Positions 16,832 through 24,577 of a stretch of DNA of 64,000 bases are shown piece after piece. The notes below the pieces were generated by a model. The model did no database searches, was not told the origin of the DNA, and saw only the letters and a list, made by a program, of their open reading frames with translations. Within the stretch, counting starts at the first letter, position 1, and each line of letters begins with the position of its first letter. The stretch spans positions 1 to 64,000 of the forward strand of contig JAZUDZ010000044.1 of assembly GCA_045639905.1 (NCBI GenBank), in the 5' to 3' direction. Origin of the DNA: RGIG426 sp045639905 (GTDB taxonomy: Bacteria; Bacillota; Clostridia; Oscillospirales; Acutalibacteraceae). Position numbers and translations under genes: made by a program.

Positions 16832-18659
16832 CGCAAACACCTTCTTTCCACTGAGACGCACCACATCCGGAACATTTTTCACGGCAGTTCGGCGTGGTTT
16901 TGCTCTCATGGGCCAACTGATTTTCACGTATTAAGAACGATTTGCTGACGCCGTAATCCAGGTGATCCCAAGGAAGAACCTCCTCATACGAGCGTTTCCG
17001 ATTGGCATAAAATGCCGGGTCAAGTCCCGCCTTTTCAAAGGCATCTTTCCATTGTTCGGGATCAAAATGCTCTGACCACGAATCCAGGAAGCTGTCTTGC
17101 TGCGCCAAAATCTCCAAAACTTTTCCAATTCGTCTGTCGCCTCTGGCAAGCACCGCCTCCCAAAAACTGACAATGGAATCGTGATAACTCAACGATATTT
17201 TTTTCGTGGTCAATGAGGATAAAAGGAGTTGCTGTTTTCTTTGCAGTTCCTCCATGGTATCCTGCGGTTCCCACTGGAACGGCGTGAACGGTTTCGGCAC
17301 AAAGCAAGCTGTACTGAGTGAAACCGTGACCCCCTTCCCTTTGGGTTTGTTCGGGTTATGATAATAGGCTTCCACGACTTTTCTTCCGAGAGATGCAATC
17401 CCGACAACGTCATCATCCTGTTCTGTCGGAAGCCCCATCATAAAGTAAAGTTTAACCGAAGACCATCCGGAAGAAAACGCCTTGGTAACCGTAGTTAAGA
17501 TCTCTTCCTCTGTCAAATTCTTGTTAATGGCATCACGAAGTCTTTGTGTTCCGGCCTCCGGAGCAAATGTTAAGCCGCTGCGCCGAAGAACATTCAGTTT
17601 AGCCGCTAGTTCGTCGGAAAAACTGTCAATTCGAAGAGACGGAAGGGAAACATTCACATGCTCTTTCTCCGTCCATGACAGTAATGTTTCCATCAACTCC
17701 GGGAACTTGGAATAATCGCTGGTTGACAAAGAGGCCAGAGAAAACTCCTCGTATCCGGTTGAATGACAGAGATTTCGGCATTGCCGGTCAATTACCGCGG
17801 GTGATTTTTCACGAACGGGGCGATAAATAAAACCGGCCTGACAGAAACGACAACCGCGAATACATCCGCGGAAGATTTCTTCCACTGCGCGGTCATGTAT
17901 AATATCCACATATGGAACCAGGAATTTTTCCGGATATGAAACCGCATCCAAATCGGCTATAATCCGTTTCTTTACCGTGGCCGGAGTCCCCTCCTGCGGA
18001 GTCACGGATTGTACAGTCCCGTCCTCGTTATAGACAACCGTATAGAGCGACGGAACATATACGCCTTCCATCTGCGAAGCCTTCTTTAAGAAAGCCATTC
18101 GGGAATAGGTTCCTTCACGCTTCATTTCACGATAGAGATTAATAACCTCCAGGTCAACTTCTTCCCCTTCTCCGAGAAAAAAGATATCAACAAAATCAGC
18201 AATCGGTTCCGGATTGCAGGCACAAGGGCCACCGGCTACCACAATGGGATCTTTTTCATCACGGTCGTCGGTTTTCAGCGGAATGCCGGCAAGCTTCAGC
18301 ATATATAAAACCGTTGTAAAGCTCATCTCGTACTGAAGCGTAAAACCCACAAAGTCAAAATACCGAATCGGGTCCTGGCTCTCCAGGGCAAACAACGGCA
18401 TTTGCTTTTGTTTCATTAAGTCCAGCATATCACCGTCCGGCATAAACACACGTTCACACCAAAGGCCTTTTTGCTCATTAAACAAGGAATATAAAATCTT
18501 AATTCCCAAATGGGACATTCCCACTTCATATAAATCAGGAAAACAGAAAGCAAAACGGCAATCCACTTCCTCTTTGTTTTTTACAACACTGTTCAGTTCC
18601 CCACCGATATATCGGGCCGGTTTCTGAACCTGCAGCAAAAATTCATCCGTCAAACTCAT
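16818..18659 (-). CDS. B12-binding-type radical SAM protein (TIGR03960-like)
   Basis: 613-residue radical SAM enzyme. The N-terminal half resembles a B12-binding fold (YEVGMSHLGIKILY, VVAGGPCACNPEPIADF). The 4Fe-4S motif CxxxCxxC is in FRGCIRGCRFCQAG. The C-terminus ends with TTPNCREKCSGCG, a cysteine cluster usual in this family. The reaction is not established; a tRNA or ribosomal modification role is often guessed from its genomic neighbours. Start ATG is 1 base after the sirtuin stop with GAGGAG inside the sirtuin gene, so the sirtuin, radical SAM and DUF2344 genes form one transcription unit. Confidence 0.9.
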   Translation of the reverse strand: MSLTDEFLLQVQKPARYIGGELNSVVKNKEEVDCRFAFCFPDLYEVGMSHLGIKILYSLFNEQKGLWCERVFMPDGDMLDLMKQKQMPLFALESQDPIRYFDFVGFTLQYEMSFTTVLYMLKLAGIPLKTDDRDEKDPIVVAGGPCACNPEPIADFVDIFFLGEGEEVDLEVINLYREMKREGTYSRMAFLKKASQMEGVYVPSLYTVVYNEDGTVQSVTPQEGTPATVKKRIIADLDAVSYPEKFLVPYVDIIHDRAVEEIFRGCIRGCRFCQAGFIYRPVREKSPAVIDRQCRNLCHSTGYEEFSLASLSTSDYSKFPELMETLLSWTEKEHVNVSLPSLRIDSFSDELAAKLNVLRRSGLTFAPEAGTQRLRDAINKNLTEEEILTTVTKAFSSGWSSVKLYFMMGLPTEQDDDVVGIASLGRKVVEAYYHNPNKPKGKGVTVSLSTACFVPKPFTPFQWEPQDTMEELQRKQQLLLSSLTTKKISLSYHDSIVSFWEAVLARGDRRIGKVLEILAQQDSFLDSWSEHFDPEQWKDAFEKAGLDPAFYANRKRSYEEVLPWDHLDYGVSKSFLIRENQLAHESKTTPNCREKCSGCGASQWKEGVCVERN

Positions 18660-18660
18660 C

Positions 18661-19419
18661 TTATCCGTTCTCCTCGTTCAGGCTTTTCATTACTTCTCCC
18701 AAAACTTCTCCGATTTTTTCATGAATAATCAAATCCGCATGAGAATCATAAGGTGTCTCGTCTCGGTTAATTAAAACCAAATGTTCACCGTTAAAATAGC
18801 GAACAAAACCTGCCGCCGGATATACCGCCAGTGACGTTCCGCCGATAATCAAGGTGTCCGCTGATGAAATCAAACGCAAAGCTTCCTCTATACAATCGGA
18901 ATTTAGTTGTTCTTCATACAAAACAACTTCGGGCTTTACAATTTCACCGCAACTATCACAGTTTGGGATTTTGCCTTTGAGAGAGGCAACATAATCCGCA
19001 TCAAAATGCTTGCCGCACTTTGTACAAGCGTGGTCAGACGTGGTTCCGTGCAGTTCTATGACCTTTTGGCTTCCGGCTTTTTGGTGAAGGCCGTCAATGT
19101 TTTGCGTTATAACGGCTTTCAAAATTCCTTTTCTTTCCAGTTCTGCCAAAGCCAAATGAGCTCGATTCGGTTCTGCTTTCGCACTTAAAAAGAATCGATA
19201 ATAAAAGTCATAAAACACATCGGGCTTTTGAAAGAAAAAAGAATGGCTGAGAATCACTTCCGGCGAAACTCCGTACTGGTTAACCGTACTGTAAATTCCA
19301 TCTTCACTTCTATAATCTTTTAACCCGCTCTCTGTCGATACTCCGGCACCGCCGAAAAAGACGGCTTTCCGGCTGTTTCGAATGATATCCGTGAGCTTCG
19401 CAATGGATTCTGCGTTCAC
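18661..19419 (-). CDS. cobB: NAD-dependent protein deacylase (sirtuin, CobB-like)
   Basis: 252-residue Sir2-family enzyme that removes acyl groups from lysines using NAD. Motifs: GAGVSTESGLKDYRS (NAD site), TQNIDGLHQKAG, catalytic His in ELHG, and zinc cysteines CTKC and CDSC. A GTG at 19419 has AGGAG 8 bases upstream and is preferred over the in-frame ATG at 19437, which places that site inside the coding region. It is the first gene of the sirtuin-radical SAM-DUF2344 run and follows the lipoprotein gene by 18 bases. Confidence 0.92.
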   Translation of the reverse strand: MNAESIAKLTDIIRNSRKAVFFGGAGVSTESGLKDYRSEDGIYSTVNQYGVSPEVILSHSFFFQKPDVFYDFYYRFFLSAKAEPNRAHLALAELERKGILKAVITQNIDGLHQKAGSQKVIELHGTTSDHACTKCGKHFDADYVASLKGKIPNCDSCGEIVKPEVVLYEEQLNSDCIEEALRLISSADTLIIGGTSLAVYPAAGFVRYFNGEHLVLINRDETPYDSHADLIIHEKIGEVLGEVMKSLNEENG

Positions 19420-19437
19420 TGAGCATTCTCCTAACAT

Positions 19438-20328
19438 TTAAAAATACTGTTTGGCGTATTCCTTCCAAAGCTGATGCGAATATACCAGACTCTCCTGATC
19501 GTTCAAAAGAGTACTGTCACAATGATAAAATTTAATCAGTTTGCTGGGAACCTTTGCCTCCTCCAGCGCTTTTTGGAAAGCAGAAGAATTGGAGAACGGA
19601 ACATATACGTCTTCCGTCCCGTGGCCGATAATCGTCGGGACCGCCGTATCCACATAGGTAATCGGAGAAATTGCCTTCAGTTCTGCCTCCGCCTCCTTAT
19701 AGGTTTCATCCGTGAATTCTTTTCCGCACAAATATGACAAAATAGTCGGGAGTGGCTGTCCAAGTATCCCATTCCACATGTTTCCGTAATACAGTGACGG
19801 ATCTGTCAGATCTCCAATGCCACCATATCCGCAAACACATTTAACCGCTATTTTGGTCTCATTGGCATTCTTGTACGCATACAGTTCAGCTAAATGTGCT
19901 CCGGCATCCCAGCCAATAAGAAGAGCGCTTTTGAGTGTGATGCCTTTGCTTTCCGCCTGGTCATAAATGCTGTTCAGGGCCAGTTTCACATCATTCAAAA
20001 GCGTATCCATATTCACTTCCGGTCCGGCATACTCATAATCCATGGAAGCAACTGTATATCCATCTTTCCAATACAGCGTCATCAGATTCTGCGTGTAGAT
20101 ATCAACACGACTTCCTCCAAGCCATCCGCCGCCGTGAATAAAAAGAAACAATCCCCCATTGGCCGATTCTGTCGGGGGCAGAACAACATCATATTTTTGT
20201 AATGGGTTAGAACCATATGTCACATTGTCGATTCGATTGTATAATTCTTTCTTTTCCTGTTTGTCGCATCCAGCAAAAAAAATCGCACACATCACGCACA
20301 CTAAAAGCACTGCAATCAGTTTTTTCAC
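19438..20328 (-). CDS. Alpha/beta-hydrolase lipoprotein with GWDAG elbow
   Basis: 296-residue predicted lipoprotein: basic MKK start, hydrophobic h-region, lipobox FAGC with C21. The mature part is an esterase-like alpha/beta hydrolase of the BD-FAE/carboxylesterase type: HGGGW oxyanion motif (65-69), YTVASMDYEY, candidate acid D240 (HGTEDVYVP) and His H269 (FYHCDSTLL). The nucleophile elbow, normally GxSAGAH, reads GWDAGAH with D141 in place of Ser. It could be inactive, binding-only, or use Asp as nucleophile. GTG start at 20328 with AGGTG upstream; a promoter with an extended -10 (TGC-TATAAT, 20359-20364) precedes it. Confidence 0.85.
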   Translation of the reverse strand: MKKLIAVLLVCVMCAIFFAGCDKQEKKELYNRIDNVTYGSNPLQKYDVVLPPTESANGGLFLFIHGGGWLGGSRVDIYTQNLMTLYWKDGYTVASMDYEYAGPEVNMDTLLNDVKLALNSIYDQAESKGITLKSALLIGWDAGAHLAELYAYKNANETKIAVKCVCGYGGIGDLTDPSLYYGNMWNGILGQPLPTILSYLCGKEFTDETYKEAEAELKAISPITYVDTAVPTIIGHGTEDVYVPFSNSSAFQKALEEAKVPSKLIKFYHCDSTLLNDQESLVYSHQLWKEYAKQYF

Positions 20329-20358
20329 ACAAAACACCTCAATTTCGATATTTAATCT

Positions 20359-20367
20359 ATTATAGCA
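20359..20367 (-). promoter_or_regulatory. Extended -10 promoter of lipoprotein/sirtuin unit
   Basis: TGC-TATAAT extended -10 element about 30 bases upstream of the GTG start; no good -35 at standard spacing. Confidence 0.55.
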
Positions 20368-20424
20368 TAAAACAATCTAAACAAAAGAAAAAAAAGAGAT
20401 TTAAGCATAAAAATACAAATAAAC

Positions 20425-20444
20425 ATCCACCCGCATAGGTGGAT
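20425..20444 (-). terminator. Terminator after DUF4037 gene
   Basis: ATCCACC-loop-GGTGGAT hairpin extended by A/T pairs, followed by a T-rich tract on the minus strand, between the DUF4037 gene and the lipoprotein promoter. Confidence 0.75.
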
Positions 20445-20483
20445 ATTTGTTTGTCGTTCTCAAGAAAACGAATTAGCTTTTCC

Positions 20484-21434
20484 CTATTCGCCAACCGCAA
20501 TAAGAATATTCAGATTTCGTATGATGCTGTCTGCAATCTTGTCATTGACCAAATAGGCATGTTTTTCAAGGTCACTGCATATTATCTCCGTCAGTTGCTT
20601 TTCCCGAAGCCGTGTAATCGTTTCCGAAGCAATTTCTTCTATGATATCGTGCTTTTTCTCGGCAACCGTTTCAACGCGGTTATCGCCAAACAGTAGGAAG
20701 GATAGTTTTTCCGAAAGTTGTTCTGAGCCGGGCAGTTCCCGAAACGCACGGAAGCTCCACTTGTAATATGGCATATATCTGTTTTGAAGCAAAAAAATTA
20801 CTTTCATGGCGGATTTTACGAATTCCACACAGGCAAGCTGTGCGGCTTCCGGTTCGCCGTGTTTCATACAACGCATAAAGTTATACTGGCCGGACTGCGC
20901 CATAATCAAAAGATTTCCCGCAAGACGCTTTAATTTAATATCCTCCGGCATACAAATCAGTTTTTCTCTGATTTTTGAAAACTCACCGTAGTTATCAAGA
21001 AACACTTCGCCGTCGACCGCCTCCGCCAGTGCATAATCCGGAATTCTTAACCACTGCATGGCAGTCAGTTCCCCATTTGCCGAGCCTACCAATTTCGTAT
21101 AAAACTCATCTGTTCTTATAACACCGTTCCGATTCCCGCCAACAGGAGATATCGGCTGTCGTTTGATTCCGGCATATTCTTCCGGGAGTTTAGCGTAGGC
21201 CCGTTCCAGCTGAAAGGCACGCCGGCGGTCAACTATATCTTCCCCGGGAAGAAATATGCAAAAACCCGGTTCAAAATCATGGTCACGGGATATTTCATCG
21301 TCATATCCATAATGTTCTGAGCCGCTTCCCACAAAACCCACAGCCAAAAGTGGCAGAATATCGGCAAACTCAGTTTCAAGCATAGACCTTCCGAAATCTT
21401 CGTAATAGCCTTTTGCAATTTCAAGTCCGTTCAT
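20484..21434 (-). CDS. DUF4037 nucleotidyltransferase-fold protein
   Basis: 316-residue protein with an N-terminal polymerase-beta-like nucleotidyltransferase core: GSGSEHYGYDDEISRDHDFE contains the G-S helix-start motif and a D-x-D metal pair (DHD). Helical C-terminal half matches the DUF4037 arrangement (FLDNYGEFSKIREKL, then GQYNFMRC). Catalytic residues look intact, so transfer of a nucleotide to some acceptor is plausible, but no substrate is known. Start ATG with GAGGGA upstream; the first 14 bases overlap the TPR gene, implying coupling. The pair has its own promoter and terminator. Confidence 0.8.
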   Translation of the reverse strand: MNGLEIAKGYYEDFGRSMLETEFADILPLLAVGFVGSGSEHYGYDDEISRDHDFEPGFCIFLPGEDIVDRRRAFQLERAYAKLPEEYAGIKRQPISPVGGNRNGVIRTDEFYTKLVGSANGELTAMQWLRIPDYALAEAVDGEVFLDNYGEFSKIREKLICMPEDIKLKRLAGNLLIMAQSGQYNFMRCMKHGEPEAAQLACVEFVKSAMKVIFLLQNRYMPYYKWSFRAFRELPGSEQLSEKLSFLLFGDNRVETVAEKKHDIIEEIASETITRLREKQLTEIICSDLEKHAYLVNDKIADSIIRNLNILIAVGE

Positions 21435-22239
21435 GTATTTCCCTCGCCCTTCGATTCAGTTCTTGCTCTGTACGAAACCGACCATAATAACCGAACACCG
21501 AAGCACATTTTTCACATACAAAGGCATAGTATCCGTCTCTCGGCACACTTTCCGCATTGAGCAGTTTCTCGGCTTCAAGCAATTGCCTTTCAATCTCTTC
21601 CGCCCCATCTTCAAATCCAAGTTCAGCAGCAACAAGATCGGCAAGGTTTAGGCGGGTAATGGCGACTTCAAGGGCGCCGTTTTCCTGCTTTTCCATTACA
21701 GAGATGGCTTTTTGATACAAATCATCCGCCTCACGATACTCCTTGAGGTCGGCAAGAGTCAAAGCCATATTATTGTATAACCCACCAAGTCTTCCGTCAT
21801 CGGAATCAAGTGTCGATTCGTAAATCGTCTGCGCTTTGCGATAGAGAGGCAGTGCTTCTTCTGCTTTTCCGAAAGCCTTATATCCCGTAGCAGCGTTGAT
21901 AAGCGTCGTCCCGTAGGTGAGCGACCCGTCCACATTCGCAGAAGATGCCAGAGAAAGTGCATCAGATATGGCACGAAGACATTCCGATTCTTTACCGGTC
22001 TTTCGGTAAAGTCCAATCTGCTCGTTGAGTATGGTTAACTTCCCGCGCATATCGTGACCTGCGTCCGCCTCCGCCAACCAGTACCGCAAATGTCTTTCCG
22101 CCGCGTCGTAGTCATTCTGATTTAAATAAGAATCCAGCTTGTCTATCATTCGTCCAACCGGAACAGGAGTAACCTCCGGATGCATATTCAAAAGGCACCT
22201 GGGTTCTTCATAATCATCTTTTGACAGTATTTCGTTCAC
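21421..22239 (-). CDS. Tetratricopeptide-repeat protein
   Basis: 272-residue soluble protein formed mainly of TPR helices: repeats such as ATGYKAFGKAEEALPLYRKA, NMALTLADLKEYREADDLYQ and NLADLVAAELGFEDGAEEIE. No signal peptide or membrane helix. It starts with GTG at 22239 preceded by AGAGGT, under an extended -10 TATAAT at 22274-22279. TPR proteins mediate protein-protein contact; as the upstream gene of a two-gene unit it may present or regulate the DUF4037 enzyme. This is inference. Confidence 0.8.
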   Translation of the reverse strand: MNEILSKDDYEEPRCLLNMHPEVTPVPVGRMIDKLDSYLNQNDYDAAERHLRYWLAEADAGHDMRGKLTILNEQIGLYRKTGKESECLRAISDALSLASSANVDGSLTYGTTLINAATGYKAFGKAEEALPLYRKAQTIYESTLDSDDGRLGGLYNNMALTLADLKEYREADDLYQKAISVMEKQENGALEVAITRLNLADLVAAELGFEDGAEEIERQLLEAEKLLNAESVPRDGYYAFVCEKCASVFGYYGRFRTEQELNRRAREIHERT

Positions 22240-22273
22240 AATTTACCTCTTTCAAAACTCATTGGTTTACATT

Positions 22274-22279
22274 ATTATA
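22274..22279 (-). promoter_or_regulatory. -10 element of TPR/DUF4037 unit
   Basis: TATAAT preceded by TGT (extended -10), between the tRNA cluster terminator and the TPR gene. No clear -35. Confidence 0.5.
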
Positions 22280-22296
22280 ACACACTTGCGAAAAAA

Positions 22297-22331
22297 AGCC
22301 GACATCTTCGAAATTTTCGAAAATGTCGACT
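22297..22331 (-). terminator. Terminator of the five-tRNA cluster
   Basis: Long hairpin (GTCGACATTTTCGAA / TTCGAAGATGTCGGC) followed by seven T on the minus strand, just after tRNA-Cys. Confidence 0.92.
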
Positions 22332-22339
22332 TCTTACTG

Positions 22340-22414
22340 TGGAGGTGCCACCCAGATTTGAACTGGGGAATCAGGGTTTTGCAGACCCACGCCTTACCAC
22401 TTGGCCATGGCACC
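22340..22414 (-). tRNA. tRNA-Cys(GCA)
   Basis: 75 bases including encoded CCA. Acceptor GGTGCC/GGCACC, anticodon loop CTGCAAA giving GCA, T-loop GTTCAAATC. Last gene of the cluster. Confidence 0.96.
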
Positions 22415-22422
22415 GTATGATA

Positions 22423-22453
22423 CAAAAGACGCCAAGAACCTTGACGTCTTTTG
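22423..22453 (-). terminator. Terminator-like hairpin between tRNA-Gly and tRNA-Cys
   Basis: On the minus strand CAAAAGACGTCAAG pairs fully with CTTGGCGTCTTTTG through one U-G wobble; the loop is about 3 bases. The pairing is complete only in the minus-strand RNA. The T run is within the stem end. It may attenuate tRNA-Cys or be a processing signal. Confidence 0.55.
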
Positions 22454-22459
22454 CTTTCT

Positions 22460-22535
22460 TGGAGCGGCTTACGAGGCTCGAACTCGCTACCTCCACCTTG
22501 GCAAGGTGGCGCTCTACCAGATGAGCTAAAGCCGC
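22460..22535 (-). tRNA. tRNA-Gly(GCC)
   Basis: 76 bases with encoded CCA. Acceptor GCGGCTT/AAGCCGC, anticodon loop TTGCCAA giving GCC. Confidence 0.96.
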
Positions 22536-22558
22536 AAATGTGGGCGTCAATGACGCCC

Positions 22559-22634
22559 TGGTGCCTCCGATCGGAATCGAACCAATGACACGGGGATTTT
22601 CAGTCCCCTGCTCTACCGACTGAGCTACAGAGGC
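22559..22634 (-). tRNA. tRNA-Phe(GAA)
   Basis: 76 bases with encoded CCA. Acceptor GCCTCTG/CGGAGGC, anticodon loop CTGAAAA giving GAA. Confidence 0.96.
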
Positions 22635-22641
22635 ATATAAG

Positions 22642-22718
22642 TGGCGACCCGGATCGGGATCGAACCGACGACCTCTAGCGTGACAGGCTAGCGTTCTAAC
22701 CAGCTGAACTACCGGGCC
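22642..22718 (-). tRNA. tRNA-Asp(GTC), copy 1
   Basis: 77 bases with encoded CCA. Acceptor GGCCCGG/CCGGGTC, anticodon loop CTGTCAC giving GTC. Identical to the copy at 56367-56443. Confidence 0.97.
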
Positions 22719-22732
22719 ACATTTAAATCCTG

Positions 22733-22809
22733 TGGTGGGAACAACAGGACTCGAACCTGTGACCCCCTGCTTGTAAGGCAGGTGCTCTAACCAGCTGAGC
22801 TATGCTCCC
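22733..22809 (-). tRNA. tRNA-Val(TAC)
   Basis: 77 bases with encoded CCA. Acceptor GGGAGCA/TGTTCCC, anticodon loop CTTACAA giving TAC. First gene of the cluster, about 35 bases after the promoter. Confidence 0.96.
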
Positions 22810-22843
22810 TTATTTAGCGCTTCTGCCACTCGCGACATCGCCT

Positions 22844-22872
22844 ATATTACAGCATTACACCGCAGATGTCAA
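22844..22872 (-). promoter_or_regulatory. Promoter of the five-tRNA cluster
   Basis: -35 TTGACA (22867-22872), 17-base spacer, -10 TAATAT (22844-22849). Confidence 0.85.
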
Positions 22873-22907
22873 GAATTTATTTTATAAAAAAGCATAAAAA
22901 CAAAAAA

Positions 22908-23774
22908 TCACTTTAAATTTTTCAAATCTTCTTTTGTGAAAACATATTTCTTATCGCAGAAATTACAGCACACTTCCACAACACCTTCCTCGTTCGGCAA
23001 GGACTCGCGTTCTTCAAGCGGTAAAGCAAGGAGTGTTTTTTCAACGCGTTCACGTGAACATTTGCATGTATAGGACGGCTCATAGGTATCTACAACATCA
23101 AATGCAAACCCATCCAGTGCCTGTTTTACAATATCTTCCGGGGAAGCCCCTCCGGCCAAAAGCTCACTAATCGGGGGCAGTTTTTTGATGTTTTCTTCAA
23201 TCTTATCGATAACATCCTCCGGGCAATACGGTAACAACTGCAAAAACAAACCGCCGGCTGCCTTTACGCTTAAATCTGGATTTACCAAAACGCCCAAAGC
23301 GCATACGGTCGGGATTTGCTCACTGTAAGCATAATACGAGGTAATATCCTCGGCAACTTCACCGGAAACCAGCGGAACACATCCGGAGTATGGTTCCTTT
23401 TCTCCCAGATCCCGGATAACCGTCAACTGGCCGGTTTTTCCAATGGCACTTCCTACATCAAGTTTTCCGTCCGGACGAAGCGGAATCTCCACAACGGGAT
23501 TGGATACATATCCTCGAACATTACCGGTTCCGTCAGAAACCGCCAAGACCAGCCCGGCAGGACCGTCGCCCTCAAAACGAACAGTAATGGACTCTTTGGT
23601 TCCTTTCAGCATAATTCCCATCATGGATGTGGCCGTCATAGTACGGCCACGCGCCGCCGTCACAACGGCGGATGTTTGATGGATGCGCTCCGCTTCCGCC
23701 ACAATGTCTGTGGAATCCATGGCCATTGCCATAACGGTTGCGTCCTGCGTAATGCACCGAAGTATCTTCGCCAT
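22908..23774 (-). CDS. hslO: Redox-regulated chaperone Hsp33
   Basis: 288-residue cytoplasmic holdase activated by oxidation. The N-terminal core has GTGNVRGYVSNP and VGKTG-like elements (GSAIGKTGQLTVIRD). The C-terminal zinc switch has cysteines in YTCKCSRE and NFCDKKY, matching CxC...CxxC. Adjacent C in EVCCNFC adds an extra Cys. Start ATG has TAGGAGAGGGA upstream. It lies 12 bases after the methyltransferase gene. Confidence 0.95.
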   Translation of the reverse strand: MAKILRCITQDATVMAMAMDSTDIVAEAERIHQTSAVVTAARGRTMTATSMMGIMLKGTKESITVRFEGDGPAGLVLAVSDGTGNVRGYVSNPVVEIPLRPDGKLDVGSAIGKTGQLTVIRDLGEKEPYSGCVPLVSGEVAEDITSYYAYSEQIPTVCALGVLVNPDLSVKAAGGLFLQLLPYCPEDVIDKIEENIKKLPPISELLAGGASPEDIVKQALDGFAFDVVDTYEPSYTCKCSRERVEKTLLALPLEERESLPNEEGVVEVCCNFCDKKYVFTKEDLKNLK

Positions 23775-23786
23775 TCTGTCCCTCTC

Positions 23787-24563
23787 CTATCCTACAAACT
23801 CTTCAGCAGCCCTGAGATTTCGAGCCACAAGCACCCATCGCTCACAAGTAGCAGTCGGTGCGTCCAGTGTTTTATCTTCATACACCGCTTCCAAAGAAAA
23901 ACCGCATTCCTCCAGCACCTTTTTCCATGTACGGAGACTGTATGCCCTTTCTCTGACACAATCGCTAAATCGATCATACCGACCGTCTTCCCGCTCTTCA
24001 AAAAAGTCCAATTGCATATCCACCAGGTTTCGGGAAGGCGAATAATAGTTTTGCCACACACACATCACACCATCGTCTTCCATAACAAAAGATCGATTTC
24101 CCAGCACTTCTTTATGCTTATAGAGTGTATTGACATCAAACACAAACAAACCTTGCGACTCAACAAAGAGACGTAAACGTTTAAGCGTATCTTTCACATC
24201 CTGGATTTTGTACAAGTGACTCATGCCATCCATCGTACAAACAGCTCCCTGAACCGTATCATTCAAATCCAAATCTTGCATTTTTTGACACAAAAGGAGC
24301 GGTTTTGGTGTAAAGCCGCAAAGCTTGTCAGATGCAGTAGACAGCATAGTCTCGGAAGCATCTACGCAAACCAAATCTATGCCTTTTTCAGCTAAGCACA
24401 CATCCAGTTCCCCACTCCCGCAGCCTAGATCCAAAAGCGTTTCGGGCACTTTTCCGTAATGCTTTTCAAACAGTGAAAAGAGATAATCGGCTCGGGAGGA
24501 ATAATCCTCCGAGCCGTTCATAAACAAATCGTAGAAATGTCCTAGGACCTCATACTGATTCAT
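23787..24563 (-). CDS. Class I SAM-dependent methyltransferase
   Basis: 258-residue Rossmann-fold methyltransferase. Motif I LLDLGCGSGELDVCLAEKG near residue 43, motif II acidic VCVDASETML, then post-motif MDGMSHLYKI. It resembles the small stand-alone methyltransferases near tyrS in Clostridia; no substrate can be assigned. AGGAGA precedes the ATG. It follows tyrS by 14 bases and is likely co-transcribed. Confidence 0.88.
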   Translation of the reverse strand: MNQYEVLGHFYDLFMNGSEDYSSRADYLFSLFEKHYGKVPETLLDLGCGSGELDVCLAEKGIDLVCVDASETMLSTASDKLCGFTPKPLLLCQKMQDLDLNDTVQGAVCTMDGMSHLYKIQDVKDTLKRLRLFVESQGLFVFDVNTLYKHKEVLGNRSFVMEDDGVMCVWQNYYSPSRNLVDMQLDFFEEREDGRYDRFSDCVRERAYSLRTWKKVLEECGFSLEAVYEDKTLDAPTATCERWVLVARNLRAAEEFVG

Positions 24564-24577
24564 AGAAAATCTCCTGA

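Noticed and set aside
22339..22524. Plus-strand open frame across the tRNA cluster
   Set aside because: It is antisense to tRNA-Cys and tRNA-Gly and typical of spurious calls over tRNAs.
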